From Pseudomonas fluorescens (lineage in GTDB: Bacteria > Pseudomonadota > Gammaproteobacteria > Pseudomonadales > Pseudomonadaceae), in contig NZ_CABVHK010000004.1 in assembly GCF_902497785.1 (NCBI RefSeq), positions 248,001 to 312,000 of the forward strand: a stretch of DNA of 64,000 bases, in the 5' to 3' direction. Positions 35,588 through 44,979 of the stretch are shown here, piece by piece; within the stretch, counting starts at the first letter, position 1; each line of letters opens with the position of its first letter. The translations under genes and the position numbers were made by a program. The notes beneath the pieces are model-generated. The model saw nothing but the letters and a program-made list of their open reading frames with translations. It was not told where the DNA came from and ran no database searches.

Positions 35588-36424
35588 ATGAAACGTAGGC
35601 AGGTCGTCGCGAGTTTAGCTGCTAGCGGATTAGGGCTCGCCCTATTTTCTTTTCAGACTCATGGTAGCGTCCGCGCGCCTGCTGTGAAGAACAAGCTTGA
35701 AATACCGAATAATTTATCCGGAAGCACCCCTCCCCTTATACGCATAGGAATGATTGTATACAATGAACTAACTCAGCTCGACTTCACGGGTCCATTCGAA
35801 ATATTTGCGAGAATTCCGGAGGTGGAGGTTCTTGTGGTATCACAAACGCTAGATCTTGTAACTTCAGACGTAGGGCTGCGTCTAGTACCGACCCACACAT
35901 TCGAAACTGCTGGTAAAATTGATGTTCTTTTTGTACCCGGAGGGCCTGGACAAAGCGCACAGATGGATAATTCTGTTCTTCTTGATTATCTGAGACGAAC
36001 TGCAAGTCAGGCAAAATATGTGACATCTGTTTGTACAGGTTCTTTGTTACTTGCAGCAGCGGGTTTGTTGACTGGATACAAAGCTACCTGTCACTGGCTT
36101 CTGATGGATCAACTGGCGATATTTGACGTCCAAGTAACGCCACAGCGCATTGTGATAGACCGTAATCGTATTACCGGCGCGGGGATAACCTCAGGTATGG
36201 ATTTCGCGCTCACGGTTGCAGCCTTACTTAGGGGTGGAAACGTTGCTAAACTTATAGAGCTCATACTTGAGTACGATCCAGCGCCGCCTTTCGGGACGGG
36301 AACACCTACTTTGGCCGGGCCTGAATTAGTCGCGAAGGTAAAGCAGTTGTCAGGTCCCATGCTGGTAGAAAGGCGTGCCCAGTCTTTGGCTGCATACAAA
36401 CGACTACACTCGGAAAATCGGTGA
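35588..36424 (+). CDS. Exported DJ-1/PfpI family protein (isonitrile hydratase-like)
   Basis: A 278-residue protein with an N-terminal twin-Arg-like or Sec leader (MKRRQVVASLAASGLGLALF) and a DJ-1/PfpI domain (IRIGMIVYNELTQLDFTGPF; VLFVPGGPGQSAQMD; VTSVCTGSLLLAAAGLLTGY). The nucleophile-elbow Cys is in SVCTGS, as in isonitrile hydratase InhA. Most family members are cytoplasmic, so export is unusual. It shares its fold with the sensor domain of the divergent GlxA-type regulator, which probably controls it. The substrate is unknown. Confidence 0.82.
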   Translation: MKRRQVVASLAASGLGLALFSFQTHGSVRAPAVKNKLEIPNNLSGSTPPLIRIGMIVYNELTQLDFTGPFEIFARIPEVEVLVVSQTLDLVTSDVGLRLVPTHTFETAGKIDVLFVPGGPGQSAQMDNSVLLDYLRRTASQAKYVTSVCTGSLLLAAAGLLTGYKATCHWLLMDQLAIFDVQVTPQRIVIDRNRITGAGITSGMDFALTVAALLRGGNVAKLIELILEYDPAPPFGTGTPTLAGPELVAKVKQLSGPMLVERRAQSLAAYKRLHSENR

Positions 36425-37533
36425 AACTTCATTGTATTGAAAACGTATTGTTTTCAGGATTGATTTCGTAAATAGGAGTTTGACGGGTTTACAATAGTGA
36501 TTAATTGGTTCATTCGCGCCGTGCCCCCTCAACTAACAGCGCGCCGGTACTACCTCTCGTCAGTCCTTCGATGTCCGATGCCTGTGGCGCCGGCTGTCTA
36601 AACGGAATTTCGAGCGACCTGCAATTTAGAGATTGATGGTTTACCGCGCGCAACACACGCTGTGATTATTAGTGCTTGACCTTTCGGGGAGGGCTGTCGA
36701 AACAACGATCTTCCGCAGCGGTGGGCAATACCTTGATCTCGCAGGTCGTGGATCATTTTTAGGCGTCACTTTTTCTCCACTTGGCCGTAAATTGAGTCTT
36801 CACTCAGATGAACTGGTGACGTCAGTTTACTTAGCTACCTGTTCGTTGTCGTAAGTGTAGCATCGCCGCCTCTGATTTGGTTTACCGCACGATTTTTTAT
36901 GCTACACCGCATCAATAATACAAAGCCTGCGTATGTGACACTCTGGCGCGCCGTATAACCGCAACGCTTGCCATGTGGCCGCCCAAGTGGAACGTCACCG
37001 CCGAGAGGATCCTCAATGCTATTGTTTGAAGCGCGCAATATGTGACAGTGGGATTATCCAGCAATCAGCACAATCCAGTTAACGTCCGCTAATTTGATAT
37101 CCTGATGAGGCTCCACTCCACCGGTTAATCAATGGTCAGACCTCTCGCTAATCAAAGAATATTTTACAGGAACGTCCTCCTTCTAAAAAATCCTCCCAGT
37201 AAGCGCCTTACTGTACCCGGAGCTAGTCGAATTCATCCCGCAGTCGATGTTTTTCCCGAAAGCGCTTTATCAAAACCAAGTTCTCCCGGTGCATCCTCGT
37301 GCTGGGATTGTGTGACAACCGCAGGCAACGTACTGTGGTGGTTCATCTCATAGGCAAATACCGCGGCTACAAATGCCAGCCTTATTAAATTTTTAACCCA
37401 CACCGAATCGCGCCGTCCAATCACTGTCAAGCATTCAGTCACTTTTGATTCCTCGATATGATAAGTGAGTAAGCAAGACGTCCCGTAACTCAAAATATTC
37501 CGTTATGATATGAAAAAAGACAATTGATAAGGA
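36425..37533. other. 1.1 kb without a supported gene
   Basis: Only short frames without ribosome binding sites or family resemblance occur here. The right edge is the AAGGA target site of the IS2-type element. The stretch may be decayed acquired DNA; I could not recognise any fragment. Confidence 0.4.
37529..37533. repeat. Target site duplication AAGGA, left copy (right copy 38845-38849)
   Basis: The five bases AAGGA immediately outside the left end recur immediately outside the right end of the IS2-type element. This fixes both ends of the element and shows it arrived by simple insertion. Confidence 0.88.
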
Positions 37534-37597
37534 TGAATGAGCCCCATGAAAGACAGGACACCGTTTCCCCCTTACGATAAGGGATAGGCAAACGGTT

Positions 37598-37976
37598 ATG
37601 TTTATGACTAACAGCAACGATATTAGTGGGGAGCTTTTGGGCCAGGAGCCGTGGCGCCGCTGGAGCCCAGAGCAAAAATTGGCCATGGTTCGCGAGAGTC
37701 TTGAGCCAAGGCAAAGCGTTTCGGTGGTGGCTCGGCGTAACGGCATCAATGCCAACCAGTTGTTCCTGTGGCGAAAGCTTTACCAGGACGGCAGGCTGTC
37801 GGCGGTTCAGTGCTGGCGAGCCGTGGCTGAGCGATGCGCTTAAGAAAATTTGTGAGCTGCAACGGATGCGGGGCAAGAAAACGATGGAAGCGGAAATACT
37901 CAAAGAGGCCGTGGAGATCGCCCGGTCGCGTAAATGGATTGCGCACTCACCCTTGTTGCCGGGGGACGACCAGTGA
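37598..37976 (+). pseudogene. IS2-type OrfA, frameshifted
   Basis: The N-terminal HTH half reads [20 protein letters not shown] and [20 protein letters not shown] from 37598. A frameshift near 37815 moves to a second frame that continues [20 protein letters not shown] then [17 protein letters not shown] to a stop at 37976. The leucine-zipper-like part and the HTH are both recognisable but no longer in one frame. Confidence 0.85.
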
Positions 37977-38807
37977 AACTGGTCAGCGAATGTCTCAGTG
38001 TGGCGCGCTCACAATTAACGGTTCGAATCAAACAATCGGCATCGCCAAAAGTACGGCGAAGCAGGCCTGTGGACGATGCTGAACTGGTGGTTGAAATCCA
38101 GCAGCTAGTCAGCGAGCTGCCCACCTACGACTACCGTCGTGTCTGGGGATTACTACGTCGCCCCCGTGAAACCCAGTCGCTACCGGCGATCAACGTGAAG
38201 CGGGTTTACCGGTCATGCGGGATCACAACTTACTGCTGGAGCGGCGCATCAACAGCCCGGGGTGCCGCTTCGGCACGAAGGCCGTATTCCGGTGCAAACC
38301 AATGATACACGTTGGTGCTCGGACGGCTTTGAGTTCCGCAGCGAGGACGGCGCGAAATTGAGCGTGACCTTCGCCCTGGACTACTGTGATCGCGAAGCCA
38401 TCGGTTGGGTCGCGAGCCTGACCGGGTACAGTGGCGATGACATCTGGGACTTGATGCTGGAAAGCGTTGAGAAGCGTTTTGGTGACCAACTGCCGCCAAC
38501 GCCGGTGCAATGGCTAAGCGACAACGGCTCGGCCTATACCGCCGAACAGACGCGCCTGTTTGCTCGGTAGATCGGCTTGCAACCGGTGACCTCCGCAGTG
38601 CGCAGCCCGCAGAGCAACGACATGGCCGAGAGCTTCGCGAAGACGATCAAGCGTGATTACGTGGCGCATATGCCCAAGCCGGATCGCGAAACGGCGCTGC
38701 GCAACCTGCCAAGTGCCTCCGAGCATTACAACGAGCAGCATCCGCACAGCGCCTTGAACTATCGCTCGCCGAGGGAGTTCAGGCGCTTGGCAGTAGCATC
38801 AATTTAA
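37934..38807 (+). pseudogene. IS2-type OrfB (DDE integrase), frameshift and nonsense
   Basis: From about 37934 one frame encodes KLVSECLSVARSQLTVRIKQ and PTYDYRRVWGLLRR, then a frameshift near 38210. The rve integrase core continues from 38262 with VQTNDTRWCSDGFEF, VQWLSDNGSAYTA and, after an in-frame TAG at 38568-38570, [20 protein letters not shown]. The three catalytic acidic residues (D in WCSDGFE-type block, D in LSDNG, E in MAESF) are all present, so the copy decayed recently. Confidence 0.88.
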
Positions 38808-38849
38808 CGGGGAGTTGGTGTCCGGTTTTGTAGGGGCAAATCCAAAGGA

Positions 38850-39489
38850 AAGGCTCCCCTCATATTGAATGAATAACTGGTGGGCGGCTATGCGTAGATA
38901 AGCGAGAAGCGCGCACTGTGCCTGATCCCTCTTTGCCCTGCCCCTCGAACAGAAGAAACCACGATGAACGCTATCGCGACATCTAGCCATCAGCCCGGGA
39001 ACACCTTTGAGGCATAGCGCAGATACCTCCGGCCGATCTGACAGGCCTTCGACGCAAAACGACTCAAATCGCCGGGGCTCCATAGTGCTAACCAAGGAAA
39101 CGGCTGATCTATAAGCGTCTCTTCGTTGGCATCTACGATCTCAGTGCAAGGATAGCCGTCGGTTATAAATCTGATCAGAAATTGGTGTTTGTCACTGATT
39201 ACCCCATGCCTTCCTTTATAATTGACGTTTTTTCATCTTCTAGCCCTGCCGTCACGCCTGAGCTTTTCTACGGGATCGCTTTTCTCTCTGCGCGGCGAAT
39301 GTCGGGCAGCAGCCATCGGAAACTCCACACCGAACGATCATGGAAAATGCGGGAGTTGTACGGCCCTCGGGTCAGTCATGTTCGTCGATCTTAGAGTCAC
39401 CACCGCGGCACTCAGTAACTGTAAGTGACTTCTTGATGATCCAAATGAGCAACCCCTCGCACAGCGCTGTGTCCGCCTGCCTAACTGTG
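38850..39489. other. Region between the IS element and a small ORF, no gene seen
   Basis: About 640 bases with only short overlapping frames in several directions. Composition rises in GC toward the kshA side. No repeat or regulatory element recognised. Confidence 0.4.
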
Positions 39490-39663
39490 CTAACGAAGGT
39501 TCAGAAAAATCGGAACGTCCGCACGTATCGCGATACAACCCGCGTAAAGCCTGCAAGCCTTGACGCCGGCCGACTCGGGGGGCTCCGATAACTGAACGGT
39601 CAACAACAGCAAAAACAGGATAAACAGAGGAACGGAGTAGCCGAGAAGACCTTTTATTTTCAT
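39490..39663 (-). CDS. Possible small membrane peptide, 57 aa
   Basis: ATG at 39663 opens MKIKGLLGYSVPLFILFLLL then LTVQLSEPPESAGVK, a leader-like or anchored peptide, ending at 39490. A GAGAG about 9-12 nt upstream is a weak ribosome binding site. No family recognised; it may be a chance frame. Confidence 0.3.
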   Translation of the reverse strand: MKIKGLLGYSVPLFILFLLLLTVQLSEPPESAGVKACRLYAGCIAIRADVPIFLNLR

Positions 39664-39789
39664 TGTCTGTGCTCTCATCACTGTTAGAACGGACCAGCAT
39701 TACTGCCATTCATCGAAGGTTGCAGTGTCTTTGCAAGAGGCGCCTTCGGCCGACAAAATGCCTGTCTCTCGAAAGCGCCGGCATCTTGG

Positions 39790-40830
39790 TCAGCCCTCGT
39801 GAACGGTAATGAACTCGCGACGCTGCGCCATGAACTCGGGCACGCTGTCTTCATCGGTGAAGAATTGCTCGTACCATTCGCGCAACTGGTAGACCGGGCC
39901 GTCGGTTTCCGCCAGCACCGGCTTGTCGATTCGAATCTTGTGCTTCCAGATCACCACGTCCTGATAAAACGAATCGCGGTTGCCCTGGACATACGCCCTG
40001 GCCACTTCCATGTTCTGTTCTTCAGTCCAGCCGGGCACGCGCTTGACCATGCACCCAAAGCGCAGGTCGAAACTGTTGGGTGTCACCGGAACGTGGCTGT
40101 TGAGCAGGATGGCGTGGATGCGTGCGTCGCCGAACATCGAGCTGATGTGGGTGAAATGGGTGGCAGGCCCGTAGTAAGCCGACGGCGCGATCAGGTCGCC
40201 GCCCAGGCGCTCGGAGTCACCGTGGAAAATCTGATGCCCGATATGGCCTTCGAACACGTTGGCGAAGTACTTGGTCGGCGTACCGTGCACAGGCCCGAAA
40301 TGCTGGGCATCCACCAGGTTATCGACCAGCTCCCGCGGGTTGGTTTCGATATGCATGGTGTCGATGTTCCAGTCGTGGATCCAGTCCGCATCGTCCATCT
40401 CCGGCAGGTGCGGGATGATCACGTTGTCTTTCGGCGGGCGGCCTTCAGGGTTGTTCCAGACGAACAGCAGATTGTTCTCTTCGCAGGTCAGCCAGCTGCG
40501 GGTCTTGGCCTTGGGCGGAATGCGCTTGCAGTAAGGAATCTCCACGCATTTGCCGCCGGTGTCGTACTTCCAATGGTGGAACGGGCACACCAGCCGGTCG
40601 TTCTCGATGGTGCCCTGGGACAGATCGGCGCCCATGTGCGGGCAATAGGCATCCAGGATACTGATGGCGCCCTTGCTGTCGGCAAAGGCCACCAGGCGCG
40701 TGCCAAAAACTTCCAGGGTATGTGGCTTGCCATCGCGGTAATCGTTGGCATTACCCAGGCAATGCCAGCCGCGGGCGTAACGGTGGGTACGCTGGGCATT
40801 CTCGATATTGATTTCAGCGAGTTTCGTCAT
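39790..40830 (-). CDS. kshA: Rieske oxygenase, 3-ketosteroid 9alpha-hydroxylase oxygenase component KshA-like
   Basis: A 346-residue Rieske non-heme iron oxygenase closely resembling KshA. The N-terminal RYARGWHCLGNANDYRDGKP aligns with KshA, the Rieske cluster ligands are C63-x-H65 and C82-x2-H85 (YCPHMGADLSQG; CPFHHWKYD), and the catalytic iron region is RELVDNLVDAQHFGPVHG. FANVFEGHIGHQ and VIWKHKIRID...GAVYQLR-type ending (VYQLREWYEQFF) are also KshA-like. It would hydroxylate C9 of androstadienedione-type steroids, opening ring B together with KstD. The ATG at 40830 fits the family start. The reductase KshB is not in the window. Confidence 0.88.
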   Translation of the reverse strand: MTKLAEINIENAQRTHRYARGWHCLGNANDYRDGKPHTLEVFGTRLVAFADSKGAISILDAYCPHMGADLSQGTIENDRLVCPFHHWKYDTGGKCVEIPYCKRIPPKAKTRSWLTCEENNLLFVWNNPEGRPPKDNVIIPHLPEMDDADWIHDWNIDTMHIETNPRELVDNLVDAQHFGPVHGTPTKYFANVFEGHIGHQIFHGDSERLGGDLIAPSAYYGPATHFTHISSMFGDARIHAILLNSHVPVTPNSFDLRFGCMVKRVPGWTEEQNMEVARAYVQGNRDSFYQDVVIWKHKIRIDKPVLAETDGPVYQLREWYEQFFTDEDSVPEFMAQRREFITVHEG

Positions 40831-40875
40831 TGTTATTGTTCCTCGATTGCAGACTTCGGGGGCCGGCTCTAACCC

Positions 40876-40922
40876 AAGAAATACAGGGGCCAAAAAATAC
40901 AGGCCCTAGGAAATACAGGGCG
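40876..40922. repeat. Three 16-bp tandem repeats upstream of kshA
   Basis: AAATACAGG occurs at 40879, 40895 and 40911, exactly 16 bases apart, within units of the form (A/C)nnAAATACAGG(G/C)(G/C)C. They lie about 45-90 bases upstream of the kshA ATG. One and a half helical turns per unit could place a bound protein on alternating faces, or the array may be a simple slippage product. Confidence 0.7.
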
Positions 40923-40962
40923 ATCCCATGTCAAACATCATTGGTCAGCCGCGCAAGATCCG

Positions 40963-40980
40963 CATCATTCACTTGGACTA
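40963..40980. promoter_or_regulatory. Steroid-cluster motif site 1 (upstream of kshA)
   Basis: CATCATTCACTTGGACTA matches 12 of 18 positions of the site at 42453-42470 and keeps the CATC and GGACTA ends. It lies 133 bases upstream of the kshA start and is the weakest of the four sites. Confidence 0.5.
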
Positions 40981-41011
40981 GATCAAACGCGAGCCGCTCT
41001 CAGCCGCAGAT

Positions 41012-42388
41012 CTACTGGCCGAAACGGCGAGCGGCTTCCGGGCCGAAATCCTTCGGACTAAAACCGGGTTTGTTCAACATGTAGCCGTTGCGCTGCTCAT
41101 TGATCAGGTTGAACGCCAGGTAACTGCCGGCATTGAGGTCGTAGTACAGGCCCACGCCGGCTTGCAGTCGCTGGGTTTCATAGGCGTAGAAGAAGTTGAG
41201 CATCGAGGTGCGCCACAGCTCGCCACGGTTGTCGTAGTTGTCCGCGAGCATCGGGTACCAGGTGTCTTCGTCGATGTACAACTTGCGCTTGCCGTAGAGG
41301 TGGCGATAGCCCGGTTTGAGGGTGCCTTCCAGCTCCCAGACCCGATGACGTTCGAAGCGCAGGGCATCCGGGTTGATATGCCCCGGGATCAACAGGTCGG
41401 CGTATTTGAGATTGGGCGAATGCAGGCGATAGGTGTTGTAGGGAATGAACATCTCGCGCTTGCCGACGATCTTCCAGTCGTAGCGCTGGCCCGAACCGTT
41501 GAACAGACGCACCTCATCTACGGTGAGCGAACCGCCGCTGCCGGGGAACGACATGTCGAAGCCATAACCCGGCGACTGCCGCACCCGCCGCGTACCCGGA
41601 TCGTAACGCCAGGACTGGCGCGGCTCGGTCTTGTCGTTCCAGAATTCGGTGCCGGTATTGATTTCGCCCTTGTCCCGTTGCGGTAAGAGGGTTTCGTTGA
41701 GGTAGAACGACGAGTTGCCGGTCGTTTCGCCGATCTTGCCCGGTTCCAGCGCCGGCGCCAGGTTACGCGAATGCACCCGCCCCCAGTTGATGTTGCCGTC
41801 CTTGAGCACGTAGGCGTTGTCGGAGGTGTATTCCTCAGTCCAGGCGCGCAAGGTGAAAGTCGAGGCATTCTTCAACAATTCCAGACCGCTGCGCGGTACC
41901 GGGAACGGTGTGCCACCGGTTTTTCCCACCACCCCTTCCCCCTCGTCCACCAGACGCGCGACGCTGGCATTTTCGCGGGTGGCTTTGCACACCGTGTCGT
42001 CCATGCGGAAATCGCGGTGCGAAGGATAGACCGGCATTTTGTAGGTGTTCGGGTACAACTTAAACAAGGCTTTTTGCCCGTCGGACAGCTGATCGGCGTA
42101 TTGCGCCATGTTTTGCGCGGTTATCACGAACAGCGGTTTTTCGTCCGGGTACGGATCCAGCGGGTGGTTGCCGGTGCCCTTGAAATCAACATGGGGCGGT
42201 ACGCCCAGCCATTTGCCGCTGAACGCCGGGATGCTGCCGTCGGCATTGCCAGCCTTCTGCGCGCCCATGCAGGTCAAGGCGCTGCCCAAGCGTTCAACGT
42301 CTTCCGGTGCCGCATTTGCCATGCCCATGGCACAGCATCCCACCAACAACGCCAGGGCCCGGCCAGGGAGCTCATTACTGCCGATCAT
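41012..42388 (-). CDS. DUF1329 family outer-envelope protein
   Basis: A 458-residue exported protein: signal peptide (ALALLVGCCAMGMANA) then the LolB-like DUF1329 domain, with NTYKMPVYPSHRDFRMDDTV, QSWRYDPGTRRVRQSPGYGF and WYPMLADNYDNRGELWRTSM. DUF1329 proteins are encoded next to DUF1302 porin-like genes and RND exporters in catabolic clusters for steroids and other hydrophobic compounds, and are presumed to help move these across the outer membrane. A DUF1302 gene lies at the right window edge. The ATG at 42388 has AAGGAG 7 nt upstream. Confidence 0.88.
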   Translation of the reverse strand: MIGSNELPGRALALLVGCCAMGMANAAPEDVERLGSALTCMGAQKAGNADGSIPAFSGKWLGVPPHVDFKGTGNHPLDPYPDEKPLFVITAQNMAQYADQLSDGQKALFKLYPNTYKMPVYPSHRDFRMDDTVCKATRENASVARLVDEGEGVVGKTGGTPFPVPRSGLELLKNASTFTLRAWTEEYTSDNAYVLKDGNINWGRVHSRNLAPALEPGKIGETTGNSSFYLNETLLPQRDKGEINTGTEFWNDKTEPRQSWRYDPGTRRVRQSPGYGFDMSFPGSGGSLTVDEVRLFNGSGQRYDWKIVGKREMFIPYNTYRLHSPNLKYADLLIPGHINPDALRFERHRVWELEGTLKPGYRHLYGKRKLYIDEDTWYPMLADNYDNRGELWRTSMLNFFYAYETQRLQAGVGLYYDLNAGSYLAFNLINEQRNGYMLNKPGFSPKDFGPEAARRFGQ

Positions 42389-42452
42389 TCTTATTCTCCT
42401 TATCAAGGTTCGACATCGGTTTCCCAGTATCGACAGGCCATGATCCCGGCAG

Positions 42453-42470
42453 CATCGTCCGCACGGACTA
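42453..42470. promoter_or_regulatory. Steroid-cluster motif site 2 (upstream of the DUF1329 gene)
   Basis: CATCGTCCGCACGGACTA contains a perfect dyad GTCCG-CA-CGGAC. It lies 65-82 bases upstream of the DUF1329 start codon, between it and the LuxR gene. Sites of the same form recur at 56101-56118 and 60961-60978. Confidence 0.65.
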
Positions 42471-42493
42471 ACGCATTTTGGCGCCGATCGCCG

Positions 42494-43699
42494 TCACACT
42501 CGTGACACCGCAGGTGGCTGCGGCGCGCCCAGTGCTACCACGCTGTTGAGCATGATCCGCACCAGTTCGGTCTGGCGCCGCACACCGGTCTTGGAAAAGA
42601 TCGAACGCAAGTGGGCACGGGCGGTATTGCGGCGGATATTGAGGATCTGCGAGGCCTCCTCCAGCGAGAGGCCGTTCGCCAGTTCCAGCGCAAGGCCGGT
42701 TTCCGCCGGGGTCAGGTTGTACAGTTGCGATGTCAGTACCGAGCTCACCAGGGACTTGCCCACCGCATCGCGCACATACACCACCACCGTGGGCTTGCCG
42801 TTGCCTTCGAGCAGTTCTTGTGACGGAATCAGCTCTACCACTACGCCCAGGCTGACCTGGCCCGAAGGTCGGGAAATCGAGGTTGCCTCGGCGATCTGGA
42901 CACCGTGTTCCGCGCCTTGCCTGGAACGTTGGAAGGCGTTACGCACCAGGCGCGAAAGCTCGCGATTGTCACTGGGGTACGTCGCCTCCAGTCGACCACC
43001 CACCACTTTGAGGCCGTCCTGGCTGTCGAGAATTTCCCGGGCCACAGGATTGAGCTGCACCACGGTGCCGTTTTCATCGAGGACGATGGTCGCCACCGCG
43101 AGGCGATTGATCGTCTGCGAATACAGGCTGCCCAGGGACTCGCTGCGGTCGAGCAACGCATGCATGTGCAGGGCCCGGCGCAAGTGCGGCAACAACATCG
43201 CACACATGGCGCGCTCGGTGTCGCTGAAACGCGGGTGACTCTGTGGTCGGTTGATGCGAAACCGTACAGTGCCGCCATCCGGCATGCGGATGTCGGCACC
43301 GAGCATGTGGTAACAACCGTAGGGCTCGCAATACAGCAGATAGAACGCTGAACGGCCCCATTCTTCATCGCTCATCAGTTCGTCGATGGTGAAGACCTTG
43401 TCGGTGACCAGGCCGTCGAACAGCGAGGATTTGGGGTAGTAGGCGTAATGGTTGATCCCGCCCTCCCCCAACTCGACATCGCCGGCGACGATCATTGGCG
43501 AGAGCAGCGGCTCTTGCTGCTCGCGCAGAATCAAGGTGACGAAATTGGCCTTGAACAACGACCGCATCTGGTGCAACGAATCGTTCAGGCAGCGGGTATC
43601 CATCGCCGAGTCATAGATGTTGCCGATGATCAGTTCGTACTCGGCCAGTTCCAGGCCCATTTGCGCCAGGACCTGTGCGTTGGGCAGACTACTTTGCAT
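42494..43699 (-). CDS. LuxR-type regulator, TeiR/TesR-like
   Basis: A 401-residue regulator: an N-terminal sensory region, a PAS-like segment (VATIVLDENGTVVQLNPVAR, about 205-225), and a C-terminal LuxR/NarL HTH at about 329-385 (LTPAETGLALELANGLSLEE, ILNIRRNTARAHLRSIFSKT). There is no response-regulator receiver domain. Length and architecture resemble TeiR/TesR, the LuxR-type activator of testosterone degradation in Comamonas. It is the only DNA-binding regulator in the steroid cluster and so the best candidate for binding the shared 18-bp motif. The ATG at 43699 has GGGGA 6 nt upstream. It lies 64 bases after the thiolase gene. Confidence 0.8.
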   Translation of the reverse strand: MQSSLPNAQVLAQMGLELAEYELIIGNIYDSAMDTRCLNDSLHQMRSLFKANFVTLILREQQEPLLSPMIVAGDVELGEGGINHYAYYPKSSLFDGLVTDKVFTIDELMSDEEWGRSAFYLLYCEPYGCYHMLGADIRMPDGGTVRFRINRPQSHPRFSDTERAMCAMLLPHLRRALHMHALLDRSESLGSLYSQTINRLAVATIVLDENGTVVQLNPVAREILDSQDGLKVVGGRLEATYPSDNRELSRLVRNAFQRSRQGAEHGVQIAEATSISRPSGQVSLGVVVELIPSQELLEGNGKPTVVVYVRDAVGKSLVSSVLTSQLYNLTPAETGLALELANGLSLEEASQILNIRRNTARAHLRSIFSKTGVRRQTELVRIMLNSVVALGAPQPPAVSRV

Positions 43700-43763
43700 A
43701 ACCATTCCCCAGCAGAGGGCCCGACCGCCAGGCCCCCATGGTTTCAGTTGAAGGTGCGATGCT

Positions 43764-44972
43764 TCACGGCAATTCGAACAACCCGGCGGCTCCCATGCCC
43801 CCCCCGATGCACATGGCAATCACCACATAACGCACGCCCCGACGGCGCCCTTCGAGCAAGGCGTGGCCGACCATCCGCGCGCCGGACATGCCAAACGGAT
43901 GACCGATGGCGATCGCCCCGCCATTGACGTTCAGGCGCTCGGCGGGGATCTGCAGGGCATCGCGGCAATGCAACACCTGGCTGGCGAAGGCTTCGTTGAT
44001 TTCCCACAGTCCGATATCCGCCACGCTCAGGCCAAATCGCTTGAGCAACCTGGGAATCGCGATGACCGGACCGATGCCCATTTCTTCCGGCGCGCAACCG
44101 CCCACGGCAATACCGCGGTAAATGCCCAACGGCGTCAGGCCACGGCGTTTGGCCTCGCCACGACTCATCAACAGGCTGGCCGCGGCACCGTCGGAGAACT
44201 GCGAAGCGTTGCCAGCGGTGACGAATTCACCCTGCTCGATCCACTTGCCGTCCTTCCATACCGGTTTCAGTGCCGCCAGATCTTCCATGCGCGTGTTGGG
44301 CCGGTTGCATTCGTCACGCACCACCTGCACGCGCTCATGACCGTTGGGCTGGCCATCGGCGGCGAACAGCAGCTTGTCCACGCTCAGCCCGACAATTTCC
44401 TCGTCGAACAGACCGTCCCGCTGTGCGGCGGCAGTACGCAGCTGGCTTAGCAGGGAATACTCATCCTGGGCAGCACGGCTGATGCCATAACGACGCGCTA
44501 CGATCTCGGCGGTTTCGATCATCGGAATATAGGCGCTGGGCATTACCTGCAGCACCGCTTCGGACTGGGAGCGGAAGATGTTCTTGTGCTTGGTCTGGGT
44601 CAGCGACAACGACTCCACTCCGCCGCCGATGGCGATGTTCATTTCGCCGGTCATGATGCCCTTGGCGGCCACGCCGATGCTCATCAATCCCGAGGCGCAC
44701 ATCCGGTCCAGGGCCATGCCCGGCACGCTGTCGGGCAGGCCACCCGTATAGGCGCAGAGCCGGCCGATGTTGTAGGCCTGGGTGCCCTGCTGCACCGCCG
44801 CGCCCATGATCACATCCTCTACGTCAGCGGGGTCGATATTGGCGCGCTCGACCACCGCGCGTACTACATGGCCGCCGAGGACCGGAGCTTCGGTATCGTT
44901 GAACGATCCGCGAAACGACTTGGCCAGCGCGGTACGGGCGGTGGCGACGATAACGACTTCATTCAGGTCCAT
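43764..44972 (-). CDS. Acetyl-CoA acyltransferase (thiolase), FadA5-like
   Basis: A 402-residue thiolase. The nucleophile is Cys92 in [10 protein letters not shown], the His in [18 protein letters not shown] is at 358, and the second Cys in [15 protein letters not shown] is at 388. In actinobacterial steroid catabolism FadA5 performs the thiolytic steps on the side chain. Together with the MaoC hydratase 7 bases upstream it forms a beta-oxidation pair. Assignment to side-chain rather than ring steps is inference. Confidence 0.88.
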   Translation of the reverse strand: MDLNEVVIVATARTALAKSFRGSFNDTEAPVLGGHVVRAVVERANIDPADVEDVIMGAAVQQGTQAYNIGRLCAYTGGLPDSVPGMALDRMCASGLMSIGVAAKGIMTGEMNIAIGGGVESLSLTQTKHKNIFRSQSEAVLQVMPSAYIPMIETAEIVARRYGISRAAQDEYSLLSQLRTAAAQRDGLFDEEIVGLSVDKLLFAADGQPNGHERVQVVRDECNRPNTRMEDLAALKPVWKDGKWIEQGEFVTAGNASQFSDGAAASLLMSRGEAKRRGLTPLGIYRGIAVGGCAPEEMGIGPVIAIPRLLKRFGLSVADIGLWEINEAFASQVLHCRDALQIPAERLNVNGGAIAIGHPFGMSGARMVGHALLEGRRRGVRYVVIAMCIGGGMGAAGLFELP

Positions 44973-44979
44973 GGTTCAC

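Larger units (their letters stand above)
37534..38844 (+). mobile_element. IS2-type (IS3 family) insertion sequence, complete ends, decayed genes
   Basis: The 1311-bp element has imperfect terminal inverted repeats: left TGAATGAGCCCCATGAAAGA..., right end on the other strand TGGATTTGCCCCTACAAAAC..., both followed by a GGACACC block. It is flanked by a direct repeat AAGGA (37529-37533 and 38845-38849), which is the 5-bp target duplication expected for IS2-type transposition. Size and two-gene layout (orfA, orfB) match the IS2 group. Both genes are broken, so it could move only with a transposase supplied from elsewhere. A fragment of a close relative lies at 1550-1857. Confidence 0.92.

Noticed and set aside
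40876..40922. CRISPR-like array
   Set aside because: Only three 16-bp units in direct contact, no spacers and no cas genes.
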